Source: JANNOG01 sp050329835 (lineage in GTDB: Bacteria > Actinomycetota > Actinomycetes > Actinomycetales > JBBAYJ01). From it: a DNA stretch of 34,157 nucleotides. The notes below the pieces were generated by a model. The model saw nothing but the letters and a program-made list of their open reading frames with translations. It ran no database searches and had not been told where the DNA came from. Below are positions 22,248 through 30,957 of the stretch, in pieces. The translations under genes and the position numbers were made by a program. The DNA lies in NCBI GenBank assembly GCA_050329835.1, contig JBHJOJ010000239.1, forward strand, positions 1-34,157, given 5' to 3'. Within the stretch, counting starts at the first letter, position 1, and each line of letters starts with the position of its first letter.

Positions 22248-23876
22248 TCAGTGGCTGAAGCGCGCCACCGTGGCCCGCAGGTCGGCCGCCATCCGCGACA
22301 GCTCGTCGATCGCCGCCCGGGCCTGGGCCAGCACCTGGGTCGTGCTGTCCGCGGCCGACGCCACACCGATGACGTTCTGGGCGATCTCGCCGGCACCGCC
22401 CGCCGCCTCGGCCACCGAGCGGGACATCTCCCCGGTGGTCGCCGCCTGCTCCTCGACCGCGCCGGCGATCGTCGTCTGGTAGTCGTTGATCGACGCGATG
22501 ATCTCGCTGATCTCACCGATCGCGGCGACGGCGGCCCTGGTGTCCTCCTGGATGGCCTCCACCCGGCGACCGATGTCGTCGGTGGCCTTGGCGGTGCCCT
22601 GGGCGAGCTCCTTGACCTCGTTGGCGACGACGGCGAAGCCCTTGCCGGCCTCCCCGGCGCGCGCGGCCTCGATGGTGGCGTTGAGCGCCAGCAGGTTGGT
22701 CTGCTCGGCGATCGAGGTGATGACCTTGACGACGTTGCCGATCTCGGTGCTCGACTCGCCGAGCTTGGACACGGTCGCCTCGGCGCGCTCGGCCACGGTC
22801 ACCGCCCGGGCCGCGACCTGGGCGGCGTCGCTGGCGCTGCTGGCGATCTCGCGGATCGACGCCCCCATCTGCTCGGCGCCGGCCGCGACCGTCTGGACGT
22901 GCCCGGAGACGCCCTCGGCGGCGGACGACACCACGCCGGACTGGACGCTGGTCTCCTCCGCGCTGGTGGCGATCTGGGTCGAGGTGGCCGACAGCTCCGC
23001 CGACGACGCGGCCACGGCGTCCGCGGAGCCCACGACGGTCGCCATGAGATCCCGCAGCGAGGCCAGGGCGTTGTCGAGCGCGACGGCGGTGCGCCCCACC
23101 TCGTCGCGCGACGCGATTCCGCTGGACCGGGTGAGGTCGCCCTGGGCGAGCCCCTCGGCGACCCGCTGCACGCGGGCGAGCGGCCCGGTGATGGTCCGGG
23201 CGACGAGGACCGCGACCGTGACGGCGAGCGCGAGCCCGGCCACGAGGGTGACGACGAGAACGACGCGGACGGTCTGGTACTGCGCAGCGGCGTCCGATGC
23301 GCTGTCCAGCGCCGCCTCGGCCGCGAGGTCGCTCAGCTCGTCCAGGTCCGCCACCGCCTCGTCGACGAGCGGGGCGCTCTCGGCGTTGCGCAGGTCTTCC
23401 CACTGGTCGAAGCGTCCCTGGTCGGCGAGGGCGTCGAGACGGGGCAGCACCGCGAGGTACGCGTCGACGTCCGCGGTCGTCCGCTCGATCAGCTCGACGC
23501 GGTCCGGCGTGGGGTCGGTCGCCAGGTAGGCGTCCCTCGCCTCCGCGAACGCGGCGCGGGCGGAGTCGCGCAACTCGCGCTGCTGCTCGCGCTCGTCGCC
23601 GTCGGAGTCCAGCGCGTAGTTGGTCGTCGCCAGCCGGATCTCGAAGAGCGCCGAGCGCATGGCACCGACCTCGGTGTTGCGGACGACCTGCTCGCGGTAC
23701 ACGGCCTCGGTCTCGCTCGCGGTCCGCTGCAGCGCGACGAGGCCGACCGCGCCCACCGCCACCGCCGCCACGGCGGCCACGGTCACCGCGATCAGGATCT
23801 TGATCGTGACGCCGAGGTCCCGGAACCTCGACAGGAGCCCTCCGGAGGCTCGGGCGGGAGCGGCAGGGGTGGTCAC
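22248..23876 (-). CDS. Methyl-accepting chemotaxis protein
   Basis: A 542-residue chemoreceptor. A membrane helix at about 23-50 is followed by an extracytoplasmic four-helix-bundle sensor (about 51-205). A second membrane helix (about 210-235), a HAMP domain (TITGPLARVQRVAEGLAQGDL) and a long methyl-accepting signalling domain complete it. The hairpin tip reads IAEQTNLLALNATIEAARAG, with GKGFAVVANEVKELA after it, the highly conserved CheA/CheW contact region. The GTG at 23876 is chosen because AGGAGG lies five bases upstream; a longer frame to 24218 runs into folD antisense. No che or flagellar genes are in the window, so its kinase partner is elsewhere or absent. Confidence 0.9.
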   Translation of the reverse strand: MTTPAAPARASGGLLSRFRDLGVTIKILIAVTVAAVAAVAVGAVGLVALQRTASETEAVYREQVVRNTEVGAMRSALFEIRLATTNYALDSDGDEREQQRELRDSARAAFAEARDAYLATDPTPDRVELIERTTADVDAYLAVLPRLDALADQGRFDQWEDLRNAESAPLVDEAVADLDELSDLAAEAALDSASDAAAQYQTVRVVLVVTLVAGLALAVTVAVLVARTITGPLARVQRVAEGLAQGDLTRSSGIASRDEVGRTAVALDNALASLRDLMATVVGSADAVAASSAELSATSTQIATSAEETSVQSGVVSSAAEGVSGHVQTVAAGAEQMGASIREIASSASDAAQVAARAVTVAERAEATVSKLGESSTEIGNVVKVITSIAEQTNLLALNATIEAARAGEAGKGFAVVANEVKELAQGTAKATDDIGRRVEAIQEDTRAAVAAIGEISEIIASINDYQTTIAGAVEEQAATTGEMSRSVAEAAGGAGEIAQNVIGVASAADSTTQVLAQARAAIDELSRMAADLRATVARFSH

Positions 23877-23901
23877 GCGGTCCTCCTGGGAGACGTCGAG
23901 C

Positions 23902-23922
23902 ACGGGGGCGGGCGGCCCCCGT
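23902..23922 (-). terminator. Hairpin between folD and the chemoreceptor gene
   Basis: A perfect 8-bp stem (ACGGGGGC and its complement) with a five-base loop lies about 70 bases past the folD stop and 25 bases before the chemoreceptor start. It may terminate the glyA-folD transcript. The rest of the 113-base gap shows nothing further. Confidence 0.4.
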
Positions 23923-23989
23923 CGCTCAGGACCATCGGCCCGGTCCGGCCCGGGCTGTAGGACCGCGGGCACGGTGTCTTCCCCCGGGG

Positions 23990-24889
23990 TCACCGCCCGG
24001 CGGTACGGCGCTGCCCGGCGAGCTCGGCGCTCTCGACGACGTTCGCCAGCAGCATGGCCCGGGTCATCGGCCCCACCCCGCCGGGCATGGGCGCCAGCCA
24101 CCCCGCGACCTCCGCCACCCCCGGGTCGACGTCGCCGACCAGGCGGGCCCGCCCGGTGGCGGTGTCCTCGACCCGGGTGATCCCGACGTCCAGCACGGCG
24201 GCGCCCGGCCGGACCCACTCCGGGCGGATCATCCCGGGGGAGCCGGCGGCCGCGACCACGACGTCCGCCCGCCGGACGTGCGCGGCGAGGTCCCGGGTCG
24301 CGGTGTGCACGCTCGTCACGGTGGCGTCGACGCCGCGACGGGTGAGCAGCAGCCCCAGGGGGCGTCCCACGGTGACCCCGCGGCCCACGACGACCACCTC
24401 GGCGCCGCGCAGCGGCACCTCGTGGTGGCGCAGCAGTTCGAGGACCGCCCGCGGCGTGCAGGGAAGCGGACCCGCGGGGTCGCCGGAGACCTGCAGGACC
24501 AGCCGGCCGAGGTTCACCGGGTGCAGCCCGTCCGCGTCCTTGCCCGGGTCCACCGCCTCCAGCACCCGCCGCGCGTCGATGCCCGCGGGCAGCGGCAGCT
24601 GGACGATGTACCCGGTGGTCGCGGGGTCGCCGTTGAGCCGGTCCACCGCGGCCAGGACGTCGGCCGCGGTCGCGTCGCCGGGGAGGTCGGCGCGGATCGA
24701 GGCGATGCCGACCTCCGCGCAGTCCCGGTGCTTGCCCGCCACGTAGGCCCGGCTCCCCGGGTCGTCGCCGACCAGGACGGTGCCGAGACCGGGGACGGCG
24801 CCACGCTCGCGCAGCACCGCCACCCGGGCCCGCAGGCCGTCCTTGACCCCGGCCGCGAGCGCCCGGCCGTCGAGCGTCCGGGCCGTCAC
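23990..24889 (-). CDS. folD: Methylene-THF dehydrogenase/cyclohydrolase FolD
   Basis: A 299-residue bifunctional cytosolic enzyme that oxidises 5,10-methylene-THF and hydrolyses the product to 10-formyl-THF. Family signatures include the N-terminal catalytic region GSRAYVAGKHRDCAEVGI with the YxxxK pair, GYIVQLPLPAGID, DPGKDADGLHPVNLGRL, the nucleotide-binding VVVVGRGVTVGRPLGLLL and the C-terminal PMPGGVGPMTRAML. The GTG at 24889 overlaps the glyA stop (GTGA), so the two are coupled. GlyA makes methylene-THF and FolD carries it to formyl-THF for PurN and PurH, encoded a few kilobases away. Confidence 0.95.
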   Translation of the reverse strand: MTARTLDGRALAAGVKDGLRARVAVLRERGAVPGLGTVLVGDDPGSRAYVAGKHRDCAEVGIASIRADLPGDATAADVLAAVDRLNGDPATTGYIVQLPLPAGIDARRVLEAVDPGKDADGLHPVNLGRLVLQVSGDPAGPLPCTPRAVLELLRHHEVPLRGAEVVVVGRGVTVGRPLGLLLTRRGVDATVTSVHTATRDLAAHVRRADVVVAAAGSPGMIRPEWVRPGAAVLDVGITRVEDTATGRARLVGDVDPGVAEVAGWLAPMPGGVGPMTRAMLLANVVESAELAGQRRTAGR

Positions 24890-26235
24890 CGCTGGAAGGG
24901 CGGGACCGAGGCGTACAGCGGGAACCGGTCGGTGAGGACCCGCACCCGCTCGCGCAGCGCCCGCACGTCCGAGGCGGGGTCGAACGCCCGGGCGACGATG
25001 TCGGCGGTCTCCGCGAACTCCTCGTCGCCGAACCCGCGGGTCGCCAGCGCCGGGGTCCCGAGCCTCACGCCCGAGGTCACCATCGGGGGGCGCGGGTCGA
25101 ACGGGACGGCGTTGCGGTTCGCCGTGATGCCGGCCTCGTGGAGCCGGTCCTCGGCCTGGCGGCCGTCGAGGACCGAGTCCCGCAGGTCGGCGAGGACGAG
25201 GTGGACGTCGGTGCCCCCGGTCGTCACCCGCACCCCCACCGCGGCGGCGTCGTCGGCCAGCAGGCGCCGGGCCAGGATGTCGGCGCCGCGCACGGTGCGG
25301 CGCTGCTTCTCGCGGAAGGCCTCCGTCATGGCGATCCGGAAGGCCACCGCCTTGGCCGCGATGACGTGCATCAGCGGGCCGCCCTGCTGACCCGGGAACA
25401 CCCCGGAGTCGATCTTCTTCGCGAGCTCGGCCGTGCTGAGGATGATCCCGGCGCGGGGTCCTGTGAGGGTCTTGTGAGTGGTGGTGGTGACGACATCGGC
25501 GTAGGGCACCGGGCTCGGGTGCAGGCCGGCGGCGACGAGACCGGCGAAGTGGGCCATGTCCACCAGCAGGTACGCCCCGACCTCGTCGGCGATCCGCCGG
25601 AACGCGGCGAAGTCGAGGAAGCGCGGGTAGGCCGACCAGCCGGCAATGATCATCCGGGGGCGGCGCTCGAGGGCCACCGAGCGGACCCGGTCCATGTCGA
25701 TGCGGTGGTCGTGCTCGCCGACCCCGTAGGTGGCGACGTCGTAGAGCATCCCCGAGAAGTTGAGCCGCATGCCGTGCGTGAGGTGGCCCCCGTGCGCCAG
25801 CTCCAGTCCGAGGATGGTGTCGCCGGGCCGCAGCAGCTTCTGCATGACGGCGGCGTTGGCCGGGGCGCCGGCGTGCGGCTGCACGTTGGCGTGCTCGGCG
25901 CCGAAGAGGCGCTTGGCACGCTCGCGGGCGAGCTCCTCGAGGACGTCGACCCGCTCGCAGCCGCCGTAGTACCGCTTGCCGGGCAGCCCCTCGGCGTACT
26001 TGTTGGTCGCCACGCTGCCGACGGCCTCGAGGATCGCCCGGGGGACGAAGTTCTCGCTCGCGATCATCTCGAGGGTGCCGCGCTGGCGGTCCAGCTCGGC
26101 GTCGAGCACCGCCGCGATCTCGGGGTCGACGTCGGCGAGCGGAGCGTTCGTCACGTCCTCGGGCAGGCCGGTGACGGTCGGGGCGGGGTGGTCGACCGGG
26201 CTCGTGGCGGGCGTCGCGGGATGGGTCGTGGTCAT
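24886..26235 (-). CDS. glyA: Serine hydroxymethyltransferase GlyA
   Basis: A 449-residue PLP enzyme converting serine and THF to glycine and 5,10-methylene-THF. It shows LEMIASENFVP, NKYAEGLPGKRYYGGCE, NVQPHAGAPANAAV, the PLP region VDMAHFAGLVAAG and the Schiff-base lysine in VTTTTHKTLTGPR (Lys255), then GGPLMHVIAAKAVAF. The first 25 or so residues (TTTHPATPATSPVDHP) form an extension beyond the usual bacterial N-terminus. The ATG is preceded by AAGGAG. It is translationally coupled to folD and preceded by a ZTP riboswitch, which would raise expression when 10-formyl-THF is short. Confidence 0.95.
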   Translation of the reverse strand: MTTTHPATPATSPVDHPAPTVTGLPEDVTNAPLADVDPEIAAVLDAELDRQRGTLEMIASENFVPRAILEAVGSVATNKYAEGLPGKRYYGGCERVDVLEELARERAKRLFGAEHANVQPHAGAPANAAVMQKLLRPGDTILGLELAHGGHLTHGMRLNFSGMLYDVATYGVGEHDHRIDMDRVRSVALERRPRMIIAGWSAYPRFLDFAAFRRIADEVGAYLLVDMAHFAGLVAAGLHPSPVPYADVVTTTTHKTLTGPRAGIILSTAELAKKIDSGVFPGQQGGPLMHVIAAKAVAFRIAMTEAFREKQRRTVRGADILARRLLADDAAAVGVRVTTGGTDVHLVLADLRDSVLDGRQAEDRLHEAGITANRNAVPFDPRPPMVTSGVRLGTPALATRGFGDEEFAETADIVARAFDPASDVRALRERVRVLTDRFPLYASVPPFQR

Positions 26236-26255
26236 GCCGGGACTCCTTCAGGTCA

Positions 26256-26337
26256 GTCCGGGTCCCGGACCCAGGCGGACGATCCGGGACCACCTGCTGC
26301 TCCCCAGGGGTGACCCCCTCGACGCCAGTCGCGGTGG
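26256..26337 (-). promoter_or_regulatory. ZTP (pfl) riboswitch upstream of glyA-folD
   Basis: On the minus strand P1 pairs CCACC (26337-26333) with GGTGG (26294-26290) and encloses the conserved GCGACTGGCG and GGGGAG. The second domain is a hairpin CCCGGA (26288-26283)/TCCGGG (26269-26264) whose loop holds the invariant CCGCCTGGG (26278-26270). These are the defining parts of the pfl motif that binds ZMP/ZTP. A competing hairpin GTCCG/CGGAC (26256-26270) reuses the 3' strand of the second stem and leads to the glyA ribosome site, a plausible expression platform. Confidence 0.85.
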
Positions 26338-26344
26338 GGGGAGT

Positions 26345-26881
26345 CTACCGGGCGGCCGCCGACGTCGCCCCGGTCCGGCGCACCTCGACCGCGGGCGGCG
26401 TGCGCAGGGTCTGCGCGATGACGCAGTACCGCTCCGCCAGGGAGACCAGCCGGTCGGCCGTCGCCTCGTCGGCGTCGCTGTCGAAGGCGAAGGTCACGGT
26501 GACGTCGGTCAGGCCGACCGGCGCCGCGCGGTCCACGCCCAGCGTGCCCCGGGCGTCCCAGTGCCCGTCGACGACGACCGAGGCGTCGCGGAGCGCGACG
26601 CCCATGACGGTCGCCACGCTTCGCAACGTCACCCCGGCACAGGCCGCGAGGGCCTCCAGCAGCAGGTCCGCCGAGCAGGCGTCGGCCCCGCCGCCGCCGG
26701 TGGCGGGATGCAGGCCCGCCCGGACCGGGCCCGCCCACCCCTCGACCGTCGCCGTGATCCCCTCGCCGGTGAGCCGCGCGACCGCCCGGCCGCGGACCCG
26801 GGCCGTCGCAGGGTCCGCGCGGTAGCGGTCCTTGAGGGGCTTCTGCAGGGCGCGCAGCCCGGCGGCGTCGAGGGTCGTCAC
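26345..26881 (-). CDS. OsmC-family protein
   Basis: A 178-residue OsmC/Ohr-fold protein. The two conserved cysteines are present: Cys81 in LLEALAACAGVTL and Cys153 in AERYCVIAQTL. Such proteins are thiol-dependent peroxidases for organic hydroperoxides or less defined relatives (YhfA group). The N-terminal part MTTLDAAGLRALQKPLKDRYR is a longer form seen in one OsmC subgroup. The GTG start lies seven bases after a TACGGT -10 box, suggesting a leaderless mRNA. The gene is divergent from purU; its stop lies just upstream of the ZTP riboswitch, so read-through into glyA is possible. Confidence 0.82.
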   Translation of the reverse strand: MTTLDAAGLRALQKPLKDRYRADPATARVRGRAVARLTGEGITATVEGWAGPVRAGLHPATGGGGADACSADLLLEALAACAGVTLRSVATVMGVALRDASVVVDGHWDARGTLGVDRAAPVGLTDVTVTFAFDSDADEATADRLVSLAERYCVIAQTLRTPPAVEVRRTGATSAAAR

Positions 26882-26888
26882 CGCCGTG

Positions 26889-26894
26889 ACCGTA
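26889..26894 (-). promoter_or_regulatory. -10 box of a leaderless promoter for the OsmC-like gene
   Basis: TACGGT on the minus strand is followed by seven bases and the GTG start at 26881. No ribosome site is seen. Confidence 0.45.
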
Positions 26895-26960
26895 CCCGCC
26901 GATGAGGCGGCACGGTGGGGGGCCGCGGTGGGGGAGCCAGCCGCCGGGCCGGCGGCTACC

Positions 26961-26966
26961 TACGCT
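26961..26966 (+). promoter_or_regulatory. -10 box for purU
   Basis: TACGCT lies eight bases before the purU GTG, with no ribosome site, so the mRNA is probably leaderless. A 7-bp dyad AGCCGCC-GGGCC-GGCGGCT at 26939-26957 sits immediately upstream, where a regulator could bind. Confidence 0.45.
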
Positions 26967-26974
26967 GTCACCTC

Positions 26975-27850
26975 GTGACCGCCGGGCGCCGCCGATACAT
27001 CCTCACGCTGTCGTGCCCGGACCGGGTCGGGATCGTGCACGCGGTCACCGGGGCGCTGCTGCGGCGCTCCGCCAACGTCACCGAGTCCACCCAGTTCGGC
27101 GACCCCGACACGAGGCTGTTCTTCATGCGGGTGGAGTTCGAGGTCGCGACCGGGCCGGACGGCCTCGACGCGACCGAGTCGGCCCTGCGCGCCGCCTTCC
27201 GCGGCCTGGAGGCCGAGTTCGGCCTCACCTGGCAGCTGCACCGGGGCGACGAGCCGGTGCGCACGATCATCATGGTGAGCACGGCCGGACACTGCCTGAC
27301 CAACCTGCTGTACCGGCACCGGGACGGCCGGCTGCCGATCGACCCGGTCGCCGTCGTCTCCAACCACACCGACCTGGCCGGGCTGGCCGACTTCTACGGG
27401 GTGCCGTTCCACCACGTCCCCGTCACCCGCGAGTCCCGGCCGGCGGCAGAGGCCGAGCTGCTGCGCCTGGTGACCGACCACCGGGCCGAGCTCGTCGTCC
27501 TCGCCCGCTACATGCAGATCCTGTCGGCCGGCCTCTGCGACCAGCTGGCCGGCCGGGTCGTCAACATCCACCACTCGTTCCTGCCGTCGTTCGCCGGCGC
27601 CCGGCCCTACCACCAGGCCTACGAGCGCGGCGTCAAGCTCATCGGCGCCACCGCCCACTACGCCACGGCCGATCTCGACGAGGGGCCGATCATCGAGCAG
27701 GACGTCGAGCGGGTGACCCATGCCCAGACCCCGGCGGAGCTCGTCGACATCGGCCACGACGTCGAGTCCCGGGTACTGACCCGGGCGGTGCGCTGGCACG
27801 CGGAACGCCGGGTGCTCCTCGACGGCCGTCGCACCGTGGTGTTCCGGTGA
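26975..27850 (+). CDS. purU: Formyltetrahydrofolate deformylase PurU
   Basis: A 291-residue enzyme hydrolysing 10-formyl-THF to THF and formate, balancing the one-carbon pool. An N-terminal ACT domain (about 1-85, YILTLSCPDRVGIVHAVTGALL) is followed by a formyltransferase-like catalytic domain. The catalytic trio is Asn197 and His199 in NIHHSFLPSF and Asp235 in LDEGPIIEQD. The GAR-transformylase-like AVVSNHTDLAGLA is also present. The GTG at 26975 fits the usual 280-290-residue length and the start of the ACT domain; the in-frame codon at 26915 would add 20 non-conserved residues. It is divergent from the OsmC-like gene and followed by mdh. Confidence 0.93.
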   Translation: MTAGRRRYILTLSCPDRVGIVHAVTGALLRRSANVTESTQFGDPDTRLFFMRVEFEVATGPDGLDATESALRAAFRGLEAEFGLTWQLHRGDEPVRTIIMVSTAGHCLTNLLYRHRDGRLPIDPVAVVSNHTDLAGLADFYGVPFHHVPVTRESRPAAEAELLRLVTDHRAELVVLARYMQILSAGLCDQLAGRVVNIHHSFLPSFAGARPYHQAYERGVKLIGATAHYATADLDEGPIIEQDVERVTHAQTPAELVDIGHDVESRVLTRAVRWHAERRVLLDGRRTVVFR

Positions 27851-27935
27851 CCTCCGTCGCGGCCGGCGGTCGCGCCGCCGGCGGCGTCTGGAAGGATCCC
27901 GGCGAGCCCCGACCGCCCCGACGAGGAGAGCACCC

Positions 27936-28946
27936 GTGACCTTGCCAGCCACGCCCGCGCGGACGCCCGTCACCGTCGCCGTCACCGGCGCGGCCGGTCA
28001 GATCGGGTACAGCCTGCTGTTCCGGATCGCCGCCGGGTCCATGCTCGGCCCCGACACCCCGGTGCGGTTGCGCCTGCTCGAGATCCCGGCGGCGGTCCGG
28101 GCGGCCGAGGGCGTCGCGATGGAGCTGGACGACTGCGCCTTCCCGCTGCTCGCCGGGATCGACATCACCGACGACCCGGCCACGGCGTTCTCCGGGGCGG
28201 GCGTCGCGCTGCTCGTCGGGTCCCGGCCGCGGACCCAGGGGATGGAGCGCGGCGAGCTGCTCGAGGTCAACGGCGCGATCTTCACCACCCAGGGCCGGGC
28301 GATCAACGACCACGCCGCCGACGACGTCAAGGTCCTCGTCGTCGGCAACCCGGCCAACACGAACTGCCTCATCGCGCGCTCCCACGCCCCCGACGTCCCC
28401 GACGGGCGGTTCACGGCCATGACCCGCCTCGACCACAACCGGGCCCTGGCGCAGCTGTCCCGGCGCACCGGCACGCCCGTCACCGGCATCCGGCGGATGA
28501 CGATCTGGGGCAACCACTCCGCCACCCAGTACCCCGACCTCGTCCGCTGCGAGGTCGGGGGCCGCCCCGCGCTCGACGTGGTCGACGACCGCGCCTGGGT
28601 GGAGAGCGACTTCATCCCCACGGTCCAGAAGCGGGGCGCCGCCATCATCGAGGCCCGCGGCGCGTCGTCCGCCGCCTCCGCCGCCTCCGCCGCGGTCGAC
28701 CACGTCCGGGACTGGGTGCACGGCACGGCCGAGGGCGACTGGACGTCGATGGCGGTCGTCTCCGACGGCTCGTACGGGGTCGCCGAGGGGCTCGTCTCGT
28801 CGTTCCCGGTCACGTGCCGCGACGGGGGGTGGTCGGTCGTGGCGGGCCTGGAGATCGACGACTTCTCGCGCGGCCGGATCGACGCCAGCGCCGCCGAGCT
28901 GGCCGACGAGCGCGAGGCGGTCCGGGGCCTAGGCCTGGTCCCGTGA
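27936..28946 (+). CDS. mdh: Malate dehydrogenase
   Basis: A 336-residue NAD-dependent malate dehydrogenase of the cytosolic-type group common in actinobacteria, interconverting malate and oxaloacetate in the TCA cycle. Signatures are the dinucleotide loop VTGAAGQIGYSLLFRIA, LLVGSRPRTQGMERGELL with the substrate-binding arginines, VVGNPANTNCLIA, TRLDHNRALAQL and the catalytic His194 in IWGNHSATQYPD. GAGGAGA precedes the GTG start. A run of Ala/Ser (ASSAASAASAAVDHV) replaces the shorter GASSAASAANAAIDH-like segment. It ends 12 bases from the convergent DUF3017 gene. Confidence 0.95.
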   Translation: MTLPATPARTPVTVAVTGAAGQIGYSLLFRIAAGSMLGPDTPVRLRLLEIPAAVRAAEGVAMELDDCAFPLLAGIDITDDPATAFSGAGVALLVGSRPRTQGMERGELLEVNGAIFTTQGRAINDHAADDVKVLVVGNPANTNCLIARSHAPDVPDGRFTAMTRLDHNRALAQLSRRTGTPVTGIRRMTIWGNHSATQYPDLVRCEVGGRPALDVVDDRAWVESDFIPTVQKRGAAIIEARGASSAASAASAAVDHVRDWVHGTAEGDWTSMAVVSDGSYGVAEGLVSSFPVTCRDGGWSVVAGLEIDDFSRGRIDASAAELADEREAVRGLGLVP

Positions 28947-28958
28947 CCCCGGCCGCCC

Positions 28959-29321
28959 TCAGCCGCCGCCCGGCAGCGGGACGCTGAAGGCGAGGAGGAC
29001 GACCCCGACCCCGGCGGCGGCGTACAGGACGACGTCGAGCAGGCGTCCCCGGACCGCCAGGACACCGACCCACGACGTCGGCAGGACGGCCCGCACCGTG
29101 GCCGCGGCCAGGCAGGTCCCCGCGATCCCGGCGCAGGCCGCGCGGTAGCCGAACTGCTCGGGCACCATGATCAGCGCGGAGCCGACGAGTCCCGCGACCA
29201 CGAGCAGCGGGACGATCTGCCGGGTCAGTCCCGCGTACCGGTGCGGCACCTGCTCGGCGATGACCGGGGTGGCGCCGCACGGGCCGCTGTCCCCGTCGCC
29301 GTCCGGCGGCACGGTCGTCAT
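28959..29321 (-). CDS. DUF3017 family membrane protein
   Basis: A 120-residue protein with three predicted membrane helices: IVPLLVVAGLVGSALIMV, AACAGIAGTCLAAATVRAV and LLDVVLYAAAGVGVVLLAF. Size, helix spacing, the polar N-terminus and position next to purH and mdh fit the actinobacterial DUF3017 family, of unknown function. The ATG at 29321 is preceded by GGAGGA; a longer in-frame start at 29396 would overlap purH. It lies 25 bases after the purH stop on the same strand, so it is probably the third gene of a purN-purH-DUF3017 operon. Confidence 0.75.
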   Translation of the reverse strand: MTTVPPDGDGDSGPCGATPVIAEQVPHRYAGLTRQIVPLLVVAGLVGSALIMVPEQFGYRAACAGIAGTCLAAATVRAVLPTSWVGVLAVRGRLLDVVLYAAAGVGVVLLAFSVPLPGGG

Positions 29322-29346
29322 CCGATCCTCCCCCGGGCCGGGTGCG

Positions 29347-30957
29347 TCAGTGGGCGAAGTGCCGGGCGCCGGTGAGGTACATGGTGGCCCCGGCACCCGC
29401 GGCGGCCGCCACCACCTCGCCGTCGCGCACCGAGCCCCCGGGCTGGACGACGGCTCGGACGCCGGCCTCCAGGAGCACCCGCAGGCCGTCCGGGAACGGG
29501 AAGAACGCGTCCGACGCCGCCACGGCCCCCCGGGCGCGGTCGGCGCCGGCCCGCTCGACCGCGAGCCGGCAGGAGTCCACCCGGTTGACCTGCCCCATGC
29601 CGATACCCACCGCGGCGAGGCCGCGGGCGAGCAGGACCGCGTTCGACTTCACCGCCCGGACCGCCCGCCAGGCGAAGGCGAGGTCGGCGAGCGTCGCGGC
29701 GTCGGCCGGCTCCCCGGTCGCCAGCGTCCAGGCGGCCGGGTCGTCGCCCGGCGCCTGGAACCGGTCCGCGACCTGCAGCAGGACCGCGCCCGCGAGTCCG
29801 CGCAGCTCCGCGGCGGGCCGCGGCGGCGGGTCGGGCAGCTCCAGCAGCCGCACGTTCTTGCGGGCCGACAGCAGGTCCAGCGCCCCCGGTTCGAAGCCCG
29901 GTGCGGCGACCACCTCGGTGAAGACCTCGGCGACCCGGGCCGCCATGGCGGTGGTCACCGGCCGGTTGGCCGCCACCACCCCCCCGAACGCGGACACCGG
30001 GTCGCAGTCCAGCGCGCGGGCGTGCGCCTCCGCCAGGGGATCGGCCGCGTCCGGCGGTCCGACGGCGACGCCGCACGGGTTGGCGTGCTTGACGATGACG
30101 ACGGCGGGCCCCTCGTGGTCGTAGGCGGCCCGGACCGCGGCGTCGGTGTCGACGTAGTTGTTGTGGCTCATCTCCTTGCCGTGGAGCAGCCGGGCGTCGG
30201 CCAGCCCGGGCCGGCCCGACACCGGCCGGTAGAGGGCCGCCGCCTGGTGCGGGTTCTCGCCGTACCGCAGTGGCGCGACCCGCTCCCAGGTTGCTCCCAG
30301 CCACAGCGGCAGCGGTCCGTCCGCGGGGTCGGCCACCTGCGCGTGCAGCCAGCTCGCGACGGCGACGTCGTACGTCGCGGTGTGGGCGAAGGCGCGCGCA
30401 GCGAGCCGGCGGCGGGTCTCGGCCGCGAAGCCGCCCGCGTCGACGGCGGCGAGGACCTCCGGGTAGGCGGCGGGCTCGACGACCACCGCCACCGAGGCGT
30501 GGTTCTTGGCGGCCGCGCGGACCAGGGCCGGCCCCCCGATGTCGATCTGCTCGACGACGTCGTCGGGGGCGGCGCCGGAGGCGGCGGTGGCGGCGAACGG
30601 GTAGAGGTTGACGACCACCAGCTCGAAGGGCTCGACCCCGAGGTCGGCGAGCTGGGCGAGGTGGTCGGGGCGCCGGGTGTCGGCCAGCAGGCCGGCGTGC
30701 ACGGCCGGGTGCAGCGTCTTGACCCGGCCGTCGAGGCTCTCCGGGAAGCCGGTGAGCCGTTCGACCGGGGTGACGGCCGCGCCGGCCTCGGCGATGACGC
30801 GGGCGGTGGACCCGGTGGACACGATCTCGACGCCCGCCGCGGCCAGTCCCCGGGCGAAATCCGCCAGACCGGTCTTGTCGGAGACGCTGACGAGGGCCCG
30901 GCGGACGGGGCGCCGCCCGTCGGGTCCGCCGGCCGCCGGGTGCAGGGCGTCTGTCAT
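29347..30957 (-). CDS. purH: Bifunctional AICAR transformylase/IMP cyclohydrolase PurH
   Basis: A 536-residue enzyme for the last two steps of IMP synthesis. The N-terminal cyclohydrolase domain starts RALVSVSDKTGLADFARGL and shows GFPESLDGRVKTLHP and EQIDIGGPALVRAAAKNH. The transformylase domain has RYGENPHQAAALY, the active-site KHANPCGVAVG with its Lys-His pair, AFGGVVAANRPV, and the ending ASDAFFPFPDGL and GGSVRDGEV. The ATG overlaps the purN stop (ATGA). It consumes 10-formyl-THF made by FolD; its substrate AICAR (ZMP) is the effector of the riboswitch upstream of glyA. Confidence 0.96.
   Translation of the reverse strand: MTDALHPAAGGPDGRRPVRRALVSVSDKTGLADFARGLAAAGVEIVSTGSTARVIAEAGAAVTPVERLTGFPESLDGRVKTLHPAVHAGLLADTRRPDHLAQLADLGVEPFELVVVNLYPFAATAASGAAPDDVVEQIDIGGPALVRAAAKNHASVAVVVEPAAYPEVLAAVDAGGFAAETRRRLAARAFAHTATYDVAVASWLHAQVADPADGPLPLWLGATWERVAPLRYGENPHQAAALYRPVSGRPGLADARLLHGKEMSHNNYVDTDAAVRAAYDHEGPAVVIVKHANPCGVAVGPPDAADPLAEAHARALDCDPVSAFGGVVAANRPVTTAMAARVAEVFTEVVAAPGFEPGALDLLSARKNVRLLELPDPPPRPAAELRGLAGAVLLQVADRFQAPGDDPAAWTLATGEPADAATLADLAFAWRAVRAVKSNAVLLARGLAAVGIGMGQVNRVDSCRLAVERAGADRARGAVAASDAFFPFPDGLRVLLEAGVRAVVQPGGSVRDGEVVAAAAGAGATMYLTGARHFAH

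Noticed and set aside
24500..24520. A PHO-box unit in folD
   Set aside because: A single GTTCACC inside coding sequence with no second unit at 11-bp spacing.
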